This document shows, one piece after another, positions 11,476 through 24,900 of a DNA stretch of 64,000 bases (position 1 is its first letter; the number at the start of each line of letters is the position of its first letter). Location of the stretch: assembly GCF_001625305.1 (NCBI RefSeq), contig NW_017802380.1, positions 970,271 to 1,034,270 of the forward strand, in the 5' to 3' direction. The DNA comes from Branchiostoma belcheri. Taxonomy: Eukaryota > Chordata > Leptocardii > Amphioxiformes > Branchiostomatidae. The notes beneath the pieces were generated by a model. The model was not told the DNA's origin. It searched no databases and worked only from the letters and a program-made list of their open reading frames with translations. Position numbers and translations under genes: made by a program.

Positions 11476-13212
11476 GGCTGGGGAAGTTAGGAAGAGGTTA
11501 TATCGACCATCACAAGTTATAGAAATGTTGTAACACAAAAGTTTGCTTTCAATAGCTCATAAACTGTAAATTTGTGGAACTGTTTACAAAATATTATGTT
11601 TACATTCGCAGAAGGAAAACCTATTGTTTTTGCTCAGTTTCTTCTTCTCGCTAATACTAGTACTATAATAATGTACATGTAAGTTATATCGTGGCAAGCA
11701 CTTCCAGTAGTATATGAATGTGTTTGAGTAAGAGTTAACATTCTGAATTTGCTTTGTAAATGTTACCTTTCTAGTTTTTAGTCTGATCAAAGTCTGATTC
11801 AGTAACTTTTCAAAGGCTGCAAATTTCTTTCTGGCATATAACAACGTTAACAGGTAGTTAGAAAAGTATTCATAATATTCCTACCTTTTCTGACAATAAG
11901 CAGTGGCTGGTTTTACACGAAAAACGTCGACTGTGTGTTCTGTAGCTTAGTACATAGAAGTTATAAGTCCATAAACACCTTCCCTACTGCACACATGTGT
12001 CACAGTTTCAAATGGCCACTTGGGTCAAAGTTTAGTGGACTGTTCCATTCAGTGCGGGTTGGATATAGATGCAACGCTTGCATTGACAGAAAAGTTATAT
12101 GCTGTAATTCACACTATTGTGTCATTAAATTTTCGTATAAATGTAGACACACAAAGATATGTCTATATTTATTTTGTGCGAATGAAAGAAAGACAAAATG
12201 CATTTCTCATGTCACTGTCTATAATCCAAGAACCCCCTTTAAACAGTGGTCGCACCCAATATGTGGGGTCTCGCAACCCGGAAGCTCAAAAAGTTGCAGG
12301 ACCGATCTTTGACAATGGACAAGTTCCATTGCTAAGGAATTCTAAGTGTTGGTAAGTATTGTAAGGGTAGAAGCATCGTCCCTTTGTTCTGTCGACATTG
12401 TTGTTACTGTTGACTCCGTATCTTTGCAACCAGGGACTTGGAAACGACATAAATTGCAAAATATTTGTCGGAATTTTTTGGAAGGGGGTGGGGGGCAGAA
12501 TGATAGGTATGGCTATTTCGTGGACTCTTAATAACTATAAAAATCATTAGAAGTTAAAGTATTGCTTATTCATTAGTTCAAAGCATTCGTGGTTAAAGCC
12601 TATGCTGTATAATAACTTTAATAGAATAGCTGGATTGTTCCACAGCAAATTATAGTGGCCACGTCATAATAAGTACGTTCCAGAACGTCTGTAGACTCTC
12701 CCCATGGTAACGTTGATGAATACAGAACCACGAAGGACTCCCAGTGTAGATTTTGCTCGCTTTGTTAGGAGGACAATAGCCATTTCATTCCTGTTCATCT
12801 GAGAAACTTCTTCAAACTCTGGGCCAACATGGAGTTAGTATTATAATTATACCCTCACAGGGGCTTTTTTACATTAACCTTTACTTGGATTTGTTTGTTT
12901 CCTAGCACATTTTCTGTACAAAATTTATGCAACTTAAGCCCCCAGATGTTTGCGATATCCACAGAGTGCAAACTGTTAGCGTTGATACTCATCAGATGCT
13001 TGTCTAGATAGAGCCAGCACTAGTGCTTGAATTGTCGCTGTTACATGTGTGTTCCCTATATGTCCCTACCACATTGTGTGTTTTTCACGTCCACATACTT
13101 GTTGTATATCTGTTGTTGTACTAAGTTAGACTTAGGTATAAGCTTGCAAACAACTTTCATTTGATGTTGAAGGCATGTTTTTTGTCACAGGTATGTCTAC
13201 CTGAACAGTAAG
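11476..13212. other. Head-to-head intergenic region, MEST-2 / BTB-ZF
   Basis: Separates the divergent MEST-2 and BTB-zinc-finger genes, so both promoters should lie here. A strong donor (GTAAGTATT at 12352) on the plus strand could end a 5' UTR exon that splices to the TTTTTGTCACAG acceptor ending at 13190, just before the BTB start codon. Open frames at 11935-12355 show no recognisable family and look like chance. No TATA or CpG-dense core was identified. Confidence 0.4.
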
Positions 13213-16103
13213 ATGAGCAACATGTCCGAGACCTTCATCCACTACTATCCCAACCAGTACAAGGCTCTGGTGCGAGGTCTGGACAACCAACGCAGACAGG
13301 GCCTCATGTGCGACGTCGTCATCAAAGTACAGGGGACGGAGTTCAAAGCCCACAGCGCCGTCCTGGCCGCTTCTAGCGACTATTTCAACAGTGCTGTACC
13401 GTCTTTCCCGCTGGGAAGCCACTTGAAGACTGTGAACCTCCCCAACGTCACCCCGGAGGGATTCGAGCAGGTCCTAGACTTTGTCTACACGGCGAGCCTG
13501 CGGCTGTCAGCTGCGAATGTCCTGGATGTTCTGTCGGCTGCCAGCTACGTTCACATGCACGAGGTGGTCCGGATCTGCACCGACTTCGTCAAGACGAAGT
13601 TTGAGATGAGACCCAAGGAATCGCCGCAGGGCTCCAGCGAAGCATCTCCCTCGAGAACTAACCTTCCTTTAGAGACTATAGTGAACACGCTGTCGTCAAC
13701 AGCCAGTGCAGCTAGTAGGAGATCTAGAACTCCCCCCGCTTGTGCCTCCAGCACTTCCAGCGGTGATGCCAGACCCGTGGTACACAGTAGCCCACTGTCT
13801 ATACTGAATGCCAGCCCACAGAGCAGCACTCCTGCTGTGGAACACACCTCAGCCAGTCGTCTGGACATGGCCCTGAGGAGGGACACTCCGTCACAGGGAA
13901 GTAACCCTGAGTTGGGTCACCAAGATCGCCTGGAGAGTCCAAGCACATCACAGGCCATCAACTTTCAGGTGTGATTTTGATTCTATTTGATTTATTTTGA
14001 CGTGATAAATCTTGCCAAATCATGCCAAAAGGATAATTTCATGTGGATTAAGCTGGTCTGTTACACCAAAGGGCGGTTATACCGGCTATATACCGATGCA
14101 GATACATGGACAGTCTCAAAGTAAGCAACGTAATGTAAAGTAGTAAAGAACATACAACTACTGTCTGATCAACTATAATGAAAAAATATATATAACAAAT
14201 ATTTAAAGTATAAGGCACAACAGTTACTACATACATGTAGTAAAGGTCTGAGTTACAAACACTGAGTGGAAAAAAAGACAGTCTAAGTTAAGAATCTTAC
14301 ATGTATACTTGCAGGAATTGAATAAGAAATGATGAGCCTTATTGATTTTACAGGTGAAGACTGAGCCCCCTGATGTGTACGAAGCAGTTTCCGTGACCTG
14401 TGTACAGCAGGCAACGACCGACAGTCAGCAGCACAGCATCCAACAGAGCCACCCCGACATGAGTTCTAGTGTTGAGAGCAGTTCGAGTATGCGTAGAGCA
14501 GGGCTGAACGTCCCGGCTATAGAGACTGGACCCGCGGGGGACCTGGCTGCTGTCAGTTCCATCGTGCATAACGTCTTCGCTTCTCAAGGGACGCCCAACC
14601 GTCTGATTCTCGGCGGTGGGATGGAACTGGACACCTCCACTCCTGTCGAGGAGACAACAACAACACACACGGGGAGGGGCGGAGAGCGGCTTTCGCCAAA
14701 CCGCTCTAGCAATGTTGGTGGAAACAACGACGACAACAACGACCCAGGCTCAGACGCAGTGATGACATGGAAGGTAAATGAATGAATGAATGAATGAATG
14801 AATGGATGGATGGATGGATGGATGGATGGATGGATGAATGAATGAATGAATGAATGAATGAATGAATGAATGAATGAATGAATGAATGAATGAATGAATG
14901 AATGAATGAATGAATGAACGAACGAATGAATAAGGGTACAGGGATAACAAAATCAAACCGTAAAGTGCACACAAAAAGGAATAGGTAATGACGTTAGACA
15001 AGTGTCTTCATCTCTTTCCCCAAGGTTGGTTAATAAAGGTAGCAAGTTCAGGTACCCCCTCATTGAAAAGCCACTTAATTCTATTGTTGAAGGTTGTGAA
15101 CCCGGATGACCCCATGCACATGTGGTACGAGTGCGGGATCTGCCGCAAGCCGTTCCGCGACTTGGAGAGGCTCCAGAAGCACGAGAAGCTTCACGCCCCC
15201 GGAGGGCCCAAGAACCACCAGCGGCCCTACAAGTGCCCGATGTGCCACGCCTTCTTCACCACCAGGTCCACCCTGGAGACGCACTGGAGACGCCACAGCG
15301 GGGAGAGGCCATTCAAGTGCAAAGTGAGACTGTCAACTGTAAAAACTCACATAGCTGCTGTAAAAACACTTGTCAGGGGTAGCTATGCTATAGGAATTTG
15401 GCTTTTCATAAGTTGAAATGCACTCATTGTATGCTTCTGGTACCTTGCTGAGTGACTTTGTGCCACAGTAAGCTAATATAAAGAAAGATCATAATGTATC
15501 AGCATTTCAAAGGCATTTTGTATGAAAATACTATACAATGTCACATTTACATGTAGTTGTAGATTTCTGTAGGATATGCTAGTGCAATTTGGCAAGCTAA
15601 TCACTATTCATAGTGTATAGAGTAAATAGTGTAGATAGATTATTTATGTAACTTACATATAGTAGACATCCAGGTAATAAGATATGCCAGAAAACAGTTA
15701 CTCAAGCAACTGGATATGATTTTGGTTATAATTATGATTTTCCAAAATCATATCCAGTTGCTTGAGCAACTGTTTTTTGGCGTATCTTAGTACTACTGTT
15801 TACCAACTTGCTATACATTGTAATTTGTATTCGTTACAATTGTTGTGCAATACCGGTAAAGTTGGTTGTTGATAATCAATCAATCAATCAATCAAATCAA
15901 ATCTTTATCCCCAGACCTGCAGTGCGAGCTTCACGCAGCGATCCAACCTGAAGCGGCACATCCGCGTGCACACGGGCGAGAAGCCGTATCAATGTCAGGT
16001 TTGTGGGGTCCGCTTCACCCAGAGTAACAGCCTGAAGGCCCACTACGGCTTCAAACACTTCCAGGGCAGCCCAGGGATGGATGGGAACCCAGGGGCTACG
16101 TAG
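13213..16103 (+). CDS. BTB/POZ and C2H2 zinc-finger protein (531 aa)
   Basis: Exons 13213-13968, 14354-14773, 15093-15323 and 15915-16103, all joined in phase 0. A BTB/POZ domain spans roughly residues 15-130 ([20 protein letters not shown], then AASSDYF), a dimerisation and corepressor-recruiting fold. A Ser/Thr/Pro-rich linker follows, including [11 protein letters not shown], a SUMO-consensus-like KTEP. Four C2H2 fingers are visible: C406/C409/H422/H426, C440/C443/H456/H460, C468/C471/H484/H488 and C496/C499/H512/H517, with SGERPF and TGEKPY linkers before fingers 3 and 4. Finger 3 is split by the last intron between K469 and T470. The expected role is a nuclear, sequence-specific transcription regulator of the ZBTB class; I could not assign a vertebrate orthologue. 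The start is the first of two close in-frame ATGs (MSNM). Confidence 0.9.
14050..14105 (+). repeat. Dispersed repeat, GGCTATA-core family
   Basis: Short copy of the family at 4483-4575: AGCTGGTCTGTTACACC, then GCGGTTATACCGGCTATA and GATGCAGATAC. It lies in BTB-ZF intron 1. Confidence 0.5.
14776..14938 (+). repeat. (AATG)n/(GATG)n microsatellite at a splice donor
   Basis: About 160 nt of AATG and GATG tetranucleotides starting inside the donor sequence GTAAATGAATG of BTB-ZF intron 2 (exon end 14773). The SFIH-repeat translations on the other strand are artefacts of this array. Confidence 0.95.
15679..15789. mobile_element. Inverted-repeat MITE, family C copy 1
   Basis: AAGATATGCCAGAAAACAGT...CAACTGGATATGATTTTGG is mirrored by CCAAAATCATATCCAGTTG...GGCGTATCTT. 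It lies in BTB-ZF intron 3. A longer relative with the same ends is at 42049-42280. Confidence 0.75.
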
Positions 16104-17954
16104 ATGTGCCAACAGTTTATTCATACATACACATACATACTTCTATTTATTGTTTGCTTAAGGCACATGGCCTATATCATGACATTAAAAAAAAAACATA
16201 CAAGAAATAACTGCAAATACATGTACATATAAAACACAATAGTAACTAAAACAATAGATACCTGAGGCTGACTAGCAACAGTACAAGGTTGATGTACAAT
16301 ATAATGGAGGCAGAAATTACTGAGTGTGAAATCTGTTTTACAATGCAATTGTTCAAGATAAGAATACAGTGTATCATCAAGATATATTACAAAATGGTGC
16401 TGGTTTATTAGATACACAGAAACCTTTTCTTTGCATATTTGCCAAGTATCATTGTGCAATGTAACGTTACACACATGCATGTCAGTTGTGACTATATTGG
16501 CAATACTTCTGAATAACTGTAATGGTGTGAAAATTCTATTTGCATAAACATGAATATACCTCACAACAAATTTGTGGTTGACTTTTCTAAATTGCAGAAA
16601 AGTTTTGCTTTTTGGAGCCAACATATACATGTAGCTTGTTTTTGTTTTAACATTTAGTCTGGAGATAACTGCAACACTTTTAATACATAATATCAAATTT
16701 GTATGACCACAAATGTACAAGATTTTTTGTCATTTGTCTGCTTACAACTATGTCTATAAGTTAACAAGAATTAGACTCTGAGGATGCATTCCAAGTAAAC
16801 CACACCTTTATTATTTTCTCAATAGAACACAAAGTACAAAAATAGAAGATCTCACTGCAAAATATACAAATCTTTGTTTAAAAACACAGCAACAAGTCTG
16901 TTAAGGACAGCACTCAGTAAATCAAAATGCGATATGAAACATGAGCACAAGTCTAAATGTACTACATGTATGTTACATTTCTGTAGTTACATGTATGTGT
17001 GTTATCTTTAAATTTATTAGTAGTTTACAAATGGATCCAACATTTACAAATCAAAACTTTGAACAGTTATGATACACAAAATCATTTCAGATACCAAATG
17101 TTATTTCCATCCCACAAAATGCAAACAGTCACACTGTATGGTAACTTATATCACAGAATACTCCATCAAGAAATGAAACAGTAAGTAAAATACAATCTTC
17201 CTTACAACCAACACTGCAATCAACTGTATAAAGTAACCAGCTTTTACTAAACATAGGCAAGAAGTGACCCTCATTCCTTAAAAAGAAGTAATCATGTCTA
17301 GAAGATAGTATCGACATGCGTAACTACTGGTAATGCTTTGTCTATTATACTTTCTTCTGATGCTACATGTATAAACTCTCTGCAACACACATTTTCAGGC
17401 AAAAAAAGTCTAATTTTGAATGGCTTCAATGTATATCTCTACATAACCAAATTCAGTAATCCTGTAGTCATTTCAGTGTATAATACAATATAGACAGAAA
17501 CCAACTGTCCAAATTTGTAGTTCAATCAATATGAATTAGATAGTCACAGTTCTGAAATACTGCTATACATTGTATAATTATGTTCAGTGACCCTGCAGTC
17601 ATTTCTGTGTATGTTACAGTATTGGTAACCAGATTTTTAGTGGGATGGTGTATGTAGTAGAGAAGATTCATTCCTCAACCCAACCAACATCTATCACACT
17701 GAGGACCCATGCATTCATGTAAATGTATCTGTATAGCCGGCATAACCAGCGTTTGGCATAACACACCAGCTTTACAGCTGGCAGCTGGCTACATTACACC
17801 GAACAGCTTGTTACAACTAAAACTTGAACATCTAACTCTGAACAGTGTTTAAGCTATTTAATGACAATGCCCCTACTGAAATGTAGAACGACTGAAGGAT
17901 GCTGGTGTGCTAGATGTTAGCTTTAGAAATGAATTCACTCTACTATATACAGGT
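16104..17954. other. Convergent 3' region, BTB-ZF and NEK-Ig gene
   Basis: AT-rich sequence between two stop codons facing each other. It must hold both 3' UTRs. A minus-strand AATAAA hexamer at 16807-16812 would give the large minus-strand gene a 3' UTR of about 1.15 kb. Open frames such as 16172-16720 have no family signature. Confidence 0.55.
17725..17815 (-). repeat. Dispersed repeat, GGCTATA-core family, reverse
   Basis: The reverse complement carries AGCTGGTGTGTTATGCC and GGTTATGCCGGCTATAC, matching the copies at 4483 and 22790. It would fall in the 3' UTR of the large gene. Confidence 0.55.
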
Positions 17955-18901
17955 TTATAGAGGGATGGTGTCAGAGTTGGCCTCGTTGTTGAGCTGGGAT
18001 TTCTCCAGAAAGCGGAGCTGCCACACCTTGTCTGCGTACAGCTCAAACCTGGCTCTGCCCATCAGGTTCACCAGCTGGTTCTACAAGAGAGGGGAAAGTA
18101 TGTTACTTTCAACACATGGTGTAACAATTCTGTGAATAGTTTCATCAGGTTGGTACATGTAAGTCACTCAGTAAAGACGCTCTTTTTTACACAACAAAGT
18201 GTTTTATTCACAGCCATCGTTTCTGTGATTGTGTGTCACCTTCCTCAGGGCAATTCTGACTGGTTCACATTGCACTGCAGCACAGGTGTCGCTTGCCCTG
18301 AGGAAGGTGATAGACTGTAACCAAAACGTGGGCTGTGAATAAAACACTTGGTTGTGTAAAAAAAGAGTGTCTTTACTCGTAGTGTAACAATACAATATCA
18401 AGAAATATGGAAGAAATGCACTTTTTTAAGTTTCTTAGAAAAGAAGCCTCATGTACATGTTACTACCAACACAGATTAACTTTCATGACAATGTAACATA
18501 TGGATATTTCACTGCCATATGACTCTATTTTTGATGCTTAGTTAATACTTATCAATCAAAAATAGCAATTGGAAGTTACTCTTACATGTACCTCTAGATC
18601 CTCCCCTGAGTCGATGATGGAGTAGGCTTTCATCAGCATCTCAATCCCAAGGCCCTTGATACACTGTCTGCGGGACAAGAAAGGGTCGTCAAAAAGTTAC
18701 CAACCATTGCAAGTTTTAATGGAAGAAGACAATGGGTTAAACAGTTGCTCAATTGTTGAAAACTAACTAAATTTAAAGTCCAAAAGGTACAAAGAAACGC
18801 ATCTATTATTATTAGATATTTAAGGGTCAATCCATAAAATACTTCATACCTTTTGAGCTGTGTGATTGTTGTGAGCAACCCTGAAGTACTGGATGTTTGG
18901 G
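17955..18901 (-). CDS. NEK-Ig exons E37-E39: NEK1-like C-terminal module
   Basis: E37 18850-18901, E38 18592-18667, E39 17955-18080 (ends TAA). Together they read [14 protein letters not shown], then [18 protein letters not shown], then [18 protein letters not shown] and a short tail ending DTIPL. The pattern LGxExxxKAY...LxxLMGxxxxxLYxxxxQL resembles the conserved C-terminal segment at the very end of NEK1, where it is thought to be a helical interaction module. That it follows three Ig domains here is the strongest sign that kinase and Ig parts belong to one transcript. Confidence 0.72.
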
Positions 18902-21900
18902 CTGAAAGAGTGAAACAGGATAATATTAACTTGAAGATACTTCAACCTAAAAAAACAATGCTAAGAGGCCTCTTATCTTATATCACTGGTGCATCTGACA
19001 TGTAGAGGGTAAAGAAGAACCAAAACAAACAATCATTGTGACTGTAGAATTACATGTATAAGCATACCTGTCTTGTGCAAGATTAGTCAATATACGTTGC
19101 GATACATCCTTGTGCCGCATGTCAGGTAAAGGGACAGAAATTAGAGAAAAAGCACACATAAAGCAATCAAACACTATCTTGTCAAAAAGTAATTCATTAG
19201 GACTTCAGTTACGTAACCCACTTGCTGTGATATTTTGACGCGAACCTCTTTTTTCTCAAGACTCAAGAATTGTTTATTATGGGTTCACCACACCACGAAG
19301 TGGTGTGGTGAAACCATATTGCTTTTTCTGATGTTTCTTCTTCTTCTTCTTCTTCTTCTTCTTCTCCTGCCATTTTTTAAATGGATTCAGCTTCTTCATT
19401 TTAGGGCCCAAGGTCCTGAAATTTGGTATGGAGGTACAGTGGGCAAATACCCCTAGGTGTTTTTTGAATTATTGTGATACAGGCTTTTAGAATGGTTTTA
19501 TTTGAGTTTTTTGGCTGTGTTATAGCATGTATTACTGTGTTAGTGTGCCTTGTTTACCACGTTTGGGCATGAGTCATCACAATGGAATGCAGGGCATCAA
19601 CCAATAGGCATGCAGCTTTCCTCTATACTTCTTGCTGATTGGCTGTTGGGATTTAACTTGATTAACACCTGCACAGAAGCATTTCCATACTGACAGTATG
19701 TATGTCTGTATTCAAGTGTTTTGGTAGGTATGTCAAGCTTTCCTGCTCCAGCATTGGAATGCCGGGCATGGACGTTTTTTTTTATTTTGAAAATCAACAG
19801 TTTGCATTATGCAATTAAAAATCCTAACCAATAAAGTAGGGAATAGCTATCCAACTGTTGTTTTAGTTGTATTTTACTTCATATTATAGTTATATCAATG
19901 TAAATCATTGTTTTCCCTTGTGTTTCTCATTCTTTCCCTGCCATGTCGTAAAATGTGGTGAACCCATCGCTGTATTTGCTCCAAAGCAAATATTGGCCTT
20001 TCTAGTTGATCTTTGAGTCACTGAAGTGCGAATCAATGTACATTGTACATGTACATTTCTTCAAAAGAACTCAAGCATATACACTATTGCACATCATAAA
20101 GTTAAAATACAGAAACATGAAGAAGGATGCATAAAACATGATATTGCACTTAGCATTAGCTTCACCATAACTCTTTCCTCATGACCTCAATAAAAAGCTG
20201 CCAGCAGGCCAATTTGAGTTTTTAATGACTAAACAAAGTCTCAAACAAACAAACAAACAAACAAACACGAGTAAACATACTGCTATCATATCCTGAGTCC
20301 TCTCGGAAGGCATTAACAGGTCCGTGGCAGACACTGTGGCAGCAACCACAGTGTCTAGCTTCACCACAACTCTTCCCTTATGACCTAAAAAAAAAAGCTA
20401 CCAGCAGGCCGATTTAAGTTTTTCATGAATAAACAAAGGCTTAAACAAACAAACAAACGCGAGTAAACATACTGCTATCATATCCTGAGTCCTCTCTGAA
20501 TGCGTTAACAGGTCCGTTGGCAGCAACCACGGTGTCCGGTGTGGAGTCAGACGCCCCAGAACTCTCACTACTGCTGTCACTACTGGAGTCCTCGTCACGG
20601 CAGTTCTGCATGGTCTCCTCCTTCTTCTCCTTCCTCATCAAGGCTTGCTGATATTTCACGTAGGAATCTCTCTGGTGGAGTGAGGAATGGTCAATGTAAA
20701 ATCTGTATAACTATGCAATTAACTACAGACAGAAACTTCTGGTAGCTGTATAACTTGAATCTTAGAGCTTGAACCTTAATTCCTTGAAAATGTCATTCTC
20801 TTAATGATAGATGTTGAAATATCTTTTAATAGAAAATACAAAGATGGAATACATTCATATAATGGAAGATGTTACAAATGAAAGCATTTGATGAATGAGC
20901 TTGAAATGTGTAATAACACATGCCATGAGGAAATCAATAATGGTAACATATAACTGTGGTTATAAATTCTTAAAGATTAGCCTGTTTTATCTTTAAGAAT
21001 ACTTTGTAAACATGTATCTTCACTTGTGCTTACCTTAAGACTGCCAGGAGTACCAAAGCTGGTGCTGGTGTTGAGTTTTGTCTCTGAGCTGGACTTTAAG
21101 GCCAACTCCTCAAACTGAAGCCTTGCTGCGTCCACCAGGCTGGACTCACTGCGGGCTGAGGACATCCCACTCCTCGGGGAGCCGGACACTTTCTGTCTAC
21201 CTGGGGAGGCTGAGAAACAACACAGCCATATTTATTCATTAGTTTGGCTTACAGTGGCAAGGGTTGTTCAACTAGTCCTAGACTATTATTAAGGGTCAGG
21301 CCTGGGAGAATAGAATTATAAGATACACGGTCAAAATTTATATGTACACAGTCATAACATCAGTAATGTATGCTGTGCTGTATCATACTGTCCTGCTGGC
21401 AATTTTTACACAATATTTTCAAATAATTTCATGTCTTAATCAGGTCACAGACCCTTGACTTTTTTTGCCCTGCGGCGGCGTAGTTACTTCCGCATTTGTT
21501 GCGTTTCGCTGCGGTGTGATGCGTTGCACGAGAAACACCCCCAAATCGCACATATACAGGGCACTATATAGATGGTACTGTATGTGCAACCCATATATAT
21601 ATGGGCCCCGCAGGACAAGGGTTAACCAAATAAAAATGAGATATTGATAATACTGATATAATTCTAATTGTTCAAAACCCAATGACACAGGTTTGTAATT
21701 GAGTGTAATTTCCAACACATAAAACTTTTCAACTGTTCAACTCCAGTGAAGGAATTTGCAATTCATAGCAGCTGTGTTGGCAATTACAGTTCAAATCTGT
21801 TTCAGAGCAACTTCTAACAACACAGATGAACTTTGAAGCTAGTACTAGTACCCAATGAGGTATCAGTATTACACTTTCCCTTTTCCTTACTTTGTCTTGG

Positions 21901-24900
21901 AGACCTTGGCGATCCCTCCCTGTCCACGGTAAGATGAACATTCTCCTCCAGGGTAACCCGACCTTGAGACGTGACCTTGCACCAGTACATGCCCGTGTCG
22001 CTGAACTTGCACGGCTGGATGCGCAGGTGTGGCTCGAAGTCACTGTCCATAAACGCTCTGCCTCGGAAGTTCCCATGGGCAACCTGCAAGGATTTAAATT
22101 TGACAGAAATTTACAATCAATGTTATAAAGTGCAGTACATGTCATTGAGTAATACCAAGCTAGTACAGTCAAACCTATACAAGTGTGACCAAAAATCGCT
22201 GTCCATAAACGCTCTGCCTTGGAAGGTTCCATGGGCAACCTGCAAGGATTTAAATTTGTCAGAAATTTACAATCCATGTTATAAAGTGCCATACAGGAGG
22301 GAAAACAAGCTACAGTCAAACCTGTACAAGTGTGACCACATCTTGGAGGTCTCTTTTTGCCAGTGACACGAGCATGAAGAATCCTGTCTGTAGTGACAAC
22401 CTGAGTAGATTTTATCAGCCCCCTGAGAGATCTTCTTGGTCAGTTTTGACTGTACTTGCTTTAAGGTAGACTATGATATAACAAGCAACAAAGGCAAAAA
22501 TTTTAACATAAGTTTAATTTTCAAGTAAAAACATTAAACTCAAACATGTGAGTTTGCTGCATGAGTATGCACAAAAACAACACAGCCGAGTTGGCAAGCA
22601 TTCAACAACAACAACAACAACATCAAAACAAACAACAGCAAAACAACAACGAAAAGGCAGACTTAAAGAACAAGTAAAGTAATTTCAGTTTTGGTGCCTT
22701 TCAACCCATAATCCTGTTTGCAAAAGGAGCTAGACTCATTGGTTTATACCAGTCCTGTACACATTGGGGATTTGGGTCAAATATCACCCCCATGTGTTTG
22801 GTGTGATATAGCTTGCCTAGCTGCCGCCGTGCCAAGTGCCTGCAAAGCTGGTGTGTTATGCCGAATGGCGGTTATAACGGCTATACTGATAAAGATACAG
22901 ATGTGTGTGAGACTGGTATAAACCAAGGAATCACCTTTTGCAAATACGATTTTGGGTTAAAAGGCACCAAAACTGAAATTAGTGTGCTTGTCCTCTAACA
23001 AAAGCAAAGCTGATTGGTTAGTGTGTAAGACCAAACTTGCCCGCAGGGTCACAAGTGCGGTAGCGTGACCGGCGAGCACACCAGAGGAGCTAGACTTTAC
23101 CCGCGACGGCCCCTTCCGCTCGTACACCAGCGTGCGGCCTCTCCACTTCTTCTCCTTGCTCCACTCCACCTCCGTCAGCGGGGTTTTGGAGGCCACGATG
23201 CTGAGGCGTAGGAGTGCCGTGTGGCCTTCGATGGCGTCAGAGTAGTTGTCAGCAGGGACCCGTAGCGGCCGAAGCTGCTTTCTCGCATCAGGGGGAGGGG
23301 TGGGGAGGGGCGGCGGGGCATCTCTGGGGCTTGTGGCAGACTGAAGAACAAATAAATCATTATTGTAACAATAAGTTAGTTGCAAATACGAAGGTTAATT
23401 GCAAGTACATGAAATACATGTAGTGATATACTGCAAACTACATTCTGAAATATACATTGCGCTAGCTTAGTAAAAAAAAATCAAGATAGCACCAATTTAG
23501 TTGACAACATCCTATTTAGCACTAGTCCATTTTTGTATCTTGGACATTATTCAAAATATAAAGGAAAGGTGAGAGATAAAGACCAAAAATGAGGTTGCGA
23601 GTGACTTTCCTCTGCCAGCTTGGTGTACTACAAGAAGCGTGATTGTGTGATTTAAGAATAATAGTAGTTAACCTACAGTAGAGAATAAGAAATAAAAGAA
23701 CTAAGTGCGTGCCACCTTGGTGAGCTCTTGTGAAGACATAGGTGACCAGGAAGCTCTCCTGGGGGAGTAGGGCTGTGCTGAGGTTACCACAAAACTGCTC
23801 CCCCCTGGGCTGGGAATCCTCCTCACCGCGATGCTGCCGCCGGGGCTGGGGGCCCTTCCCCTCCCCGGGGTGGGGCTGGATCTGGTGGGGGAGGGGGGAC
23901 TGGGTCCGGGGGTGGTGGGGTGAAGCGTTTGGGGGAGGGGGGACTGGGGTCCGGGGGGGTGGGGTGAACCGTTTGGGGGAGGGGGAGGGAGAGGGGGTCC
24001 TGAGACCTGGCCCTGCTGCCGCTACTTTTCTCTCGAAAGCTCTCCGGGTGGCGGCCACAGACGGACTGGGTGATCTGTTCGGTCTGCTGAGGTCTGGTGT
24101 GGAGCCTGGTAAGGAGTGACTGCTGTGTAGTGACCCACTGGAACCTGGCCTGCTGGAAGTGAAACAAGATTGGGAACAACATGACTTTAAATAGAATACA
24201 AGCAATACATGTATGGACCTGTCCTTGAGGCTGAATGGGTGTTCTGATAGCCACATATTGTTATACGTTTTGCAAAGCCTCACATGATACAGTTATAAAC
24301 AATATAAACAAAACTTGATATCTGATGTTCAACCAGAAAAATATGAGTTTGCATTGTATATCCATTGCTACTGTAATACAGAAATGTTTAAAAACCATGT
24401 TAAAACAACATGCCTTCACATAGCAACACAAACAATACATACAGGGGCCTGTCCTTGGTGCTGAACGGATGTTTTGATAGAACATTGTACATTGTTATCA
24501 ACAAAACTGAATGTTCAGCTGAAAAAATTTCCAATGTATTTTCATTGTATTACTACTGTGTAACAGTACTATAATGCAGAACAGTTTCAACCATGAGATT
24601 AAAACACTGAAAGTCTATCTCCTCTGCCCTCCTAATGCGAAAATTCAGGAATTTACAGTACATATCATATTATCATATCTAGATCAACTACCAATTTGAT
24701 GATTGGCAGAGTCCCTTCCCCTTACCTGCTTGTCCTAGATGCGGCAGGCGACCCAGAGTGACCTCTGACTTCTGACCTCCGTTCAGGAGAAGTAGGGAGG
24801 CTGGAGGGGGGACTGGAGAACACCCCCGGTGGAGCGCTCCTGCGGCGCCTCCCACCAGCTGTAGATGGAACAACAGGAAACATTTAGTGTAATCTATGCC

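Noticed and set aside
11935-12355. Plus-strand frames of 111-125 codons
   Set aside because: No recognisable domain and no codon-level support. At most a 5' UTR exon ends at the donor at 12352.
14706-15001. Minus-strand frames full of SFIH repeats
   Set aside because: They are translations of the (AATG)n/(GATG)n microsatellite, not a protein.
22190-22245. Extra Ig half-exon
   Set aside because: It matches only the first 50 or so bases of E34 before diverging, so it is a partial duplication, not a fourth Ig domain.
23742-24119. Gly/Trp-rich plus-strand frame
   Set aside because: It is the complement of the proline-rich exon E31; composition alone keeps it open.
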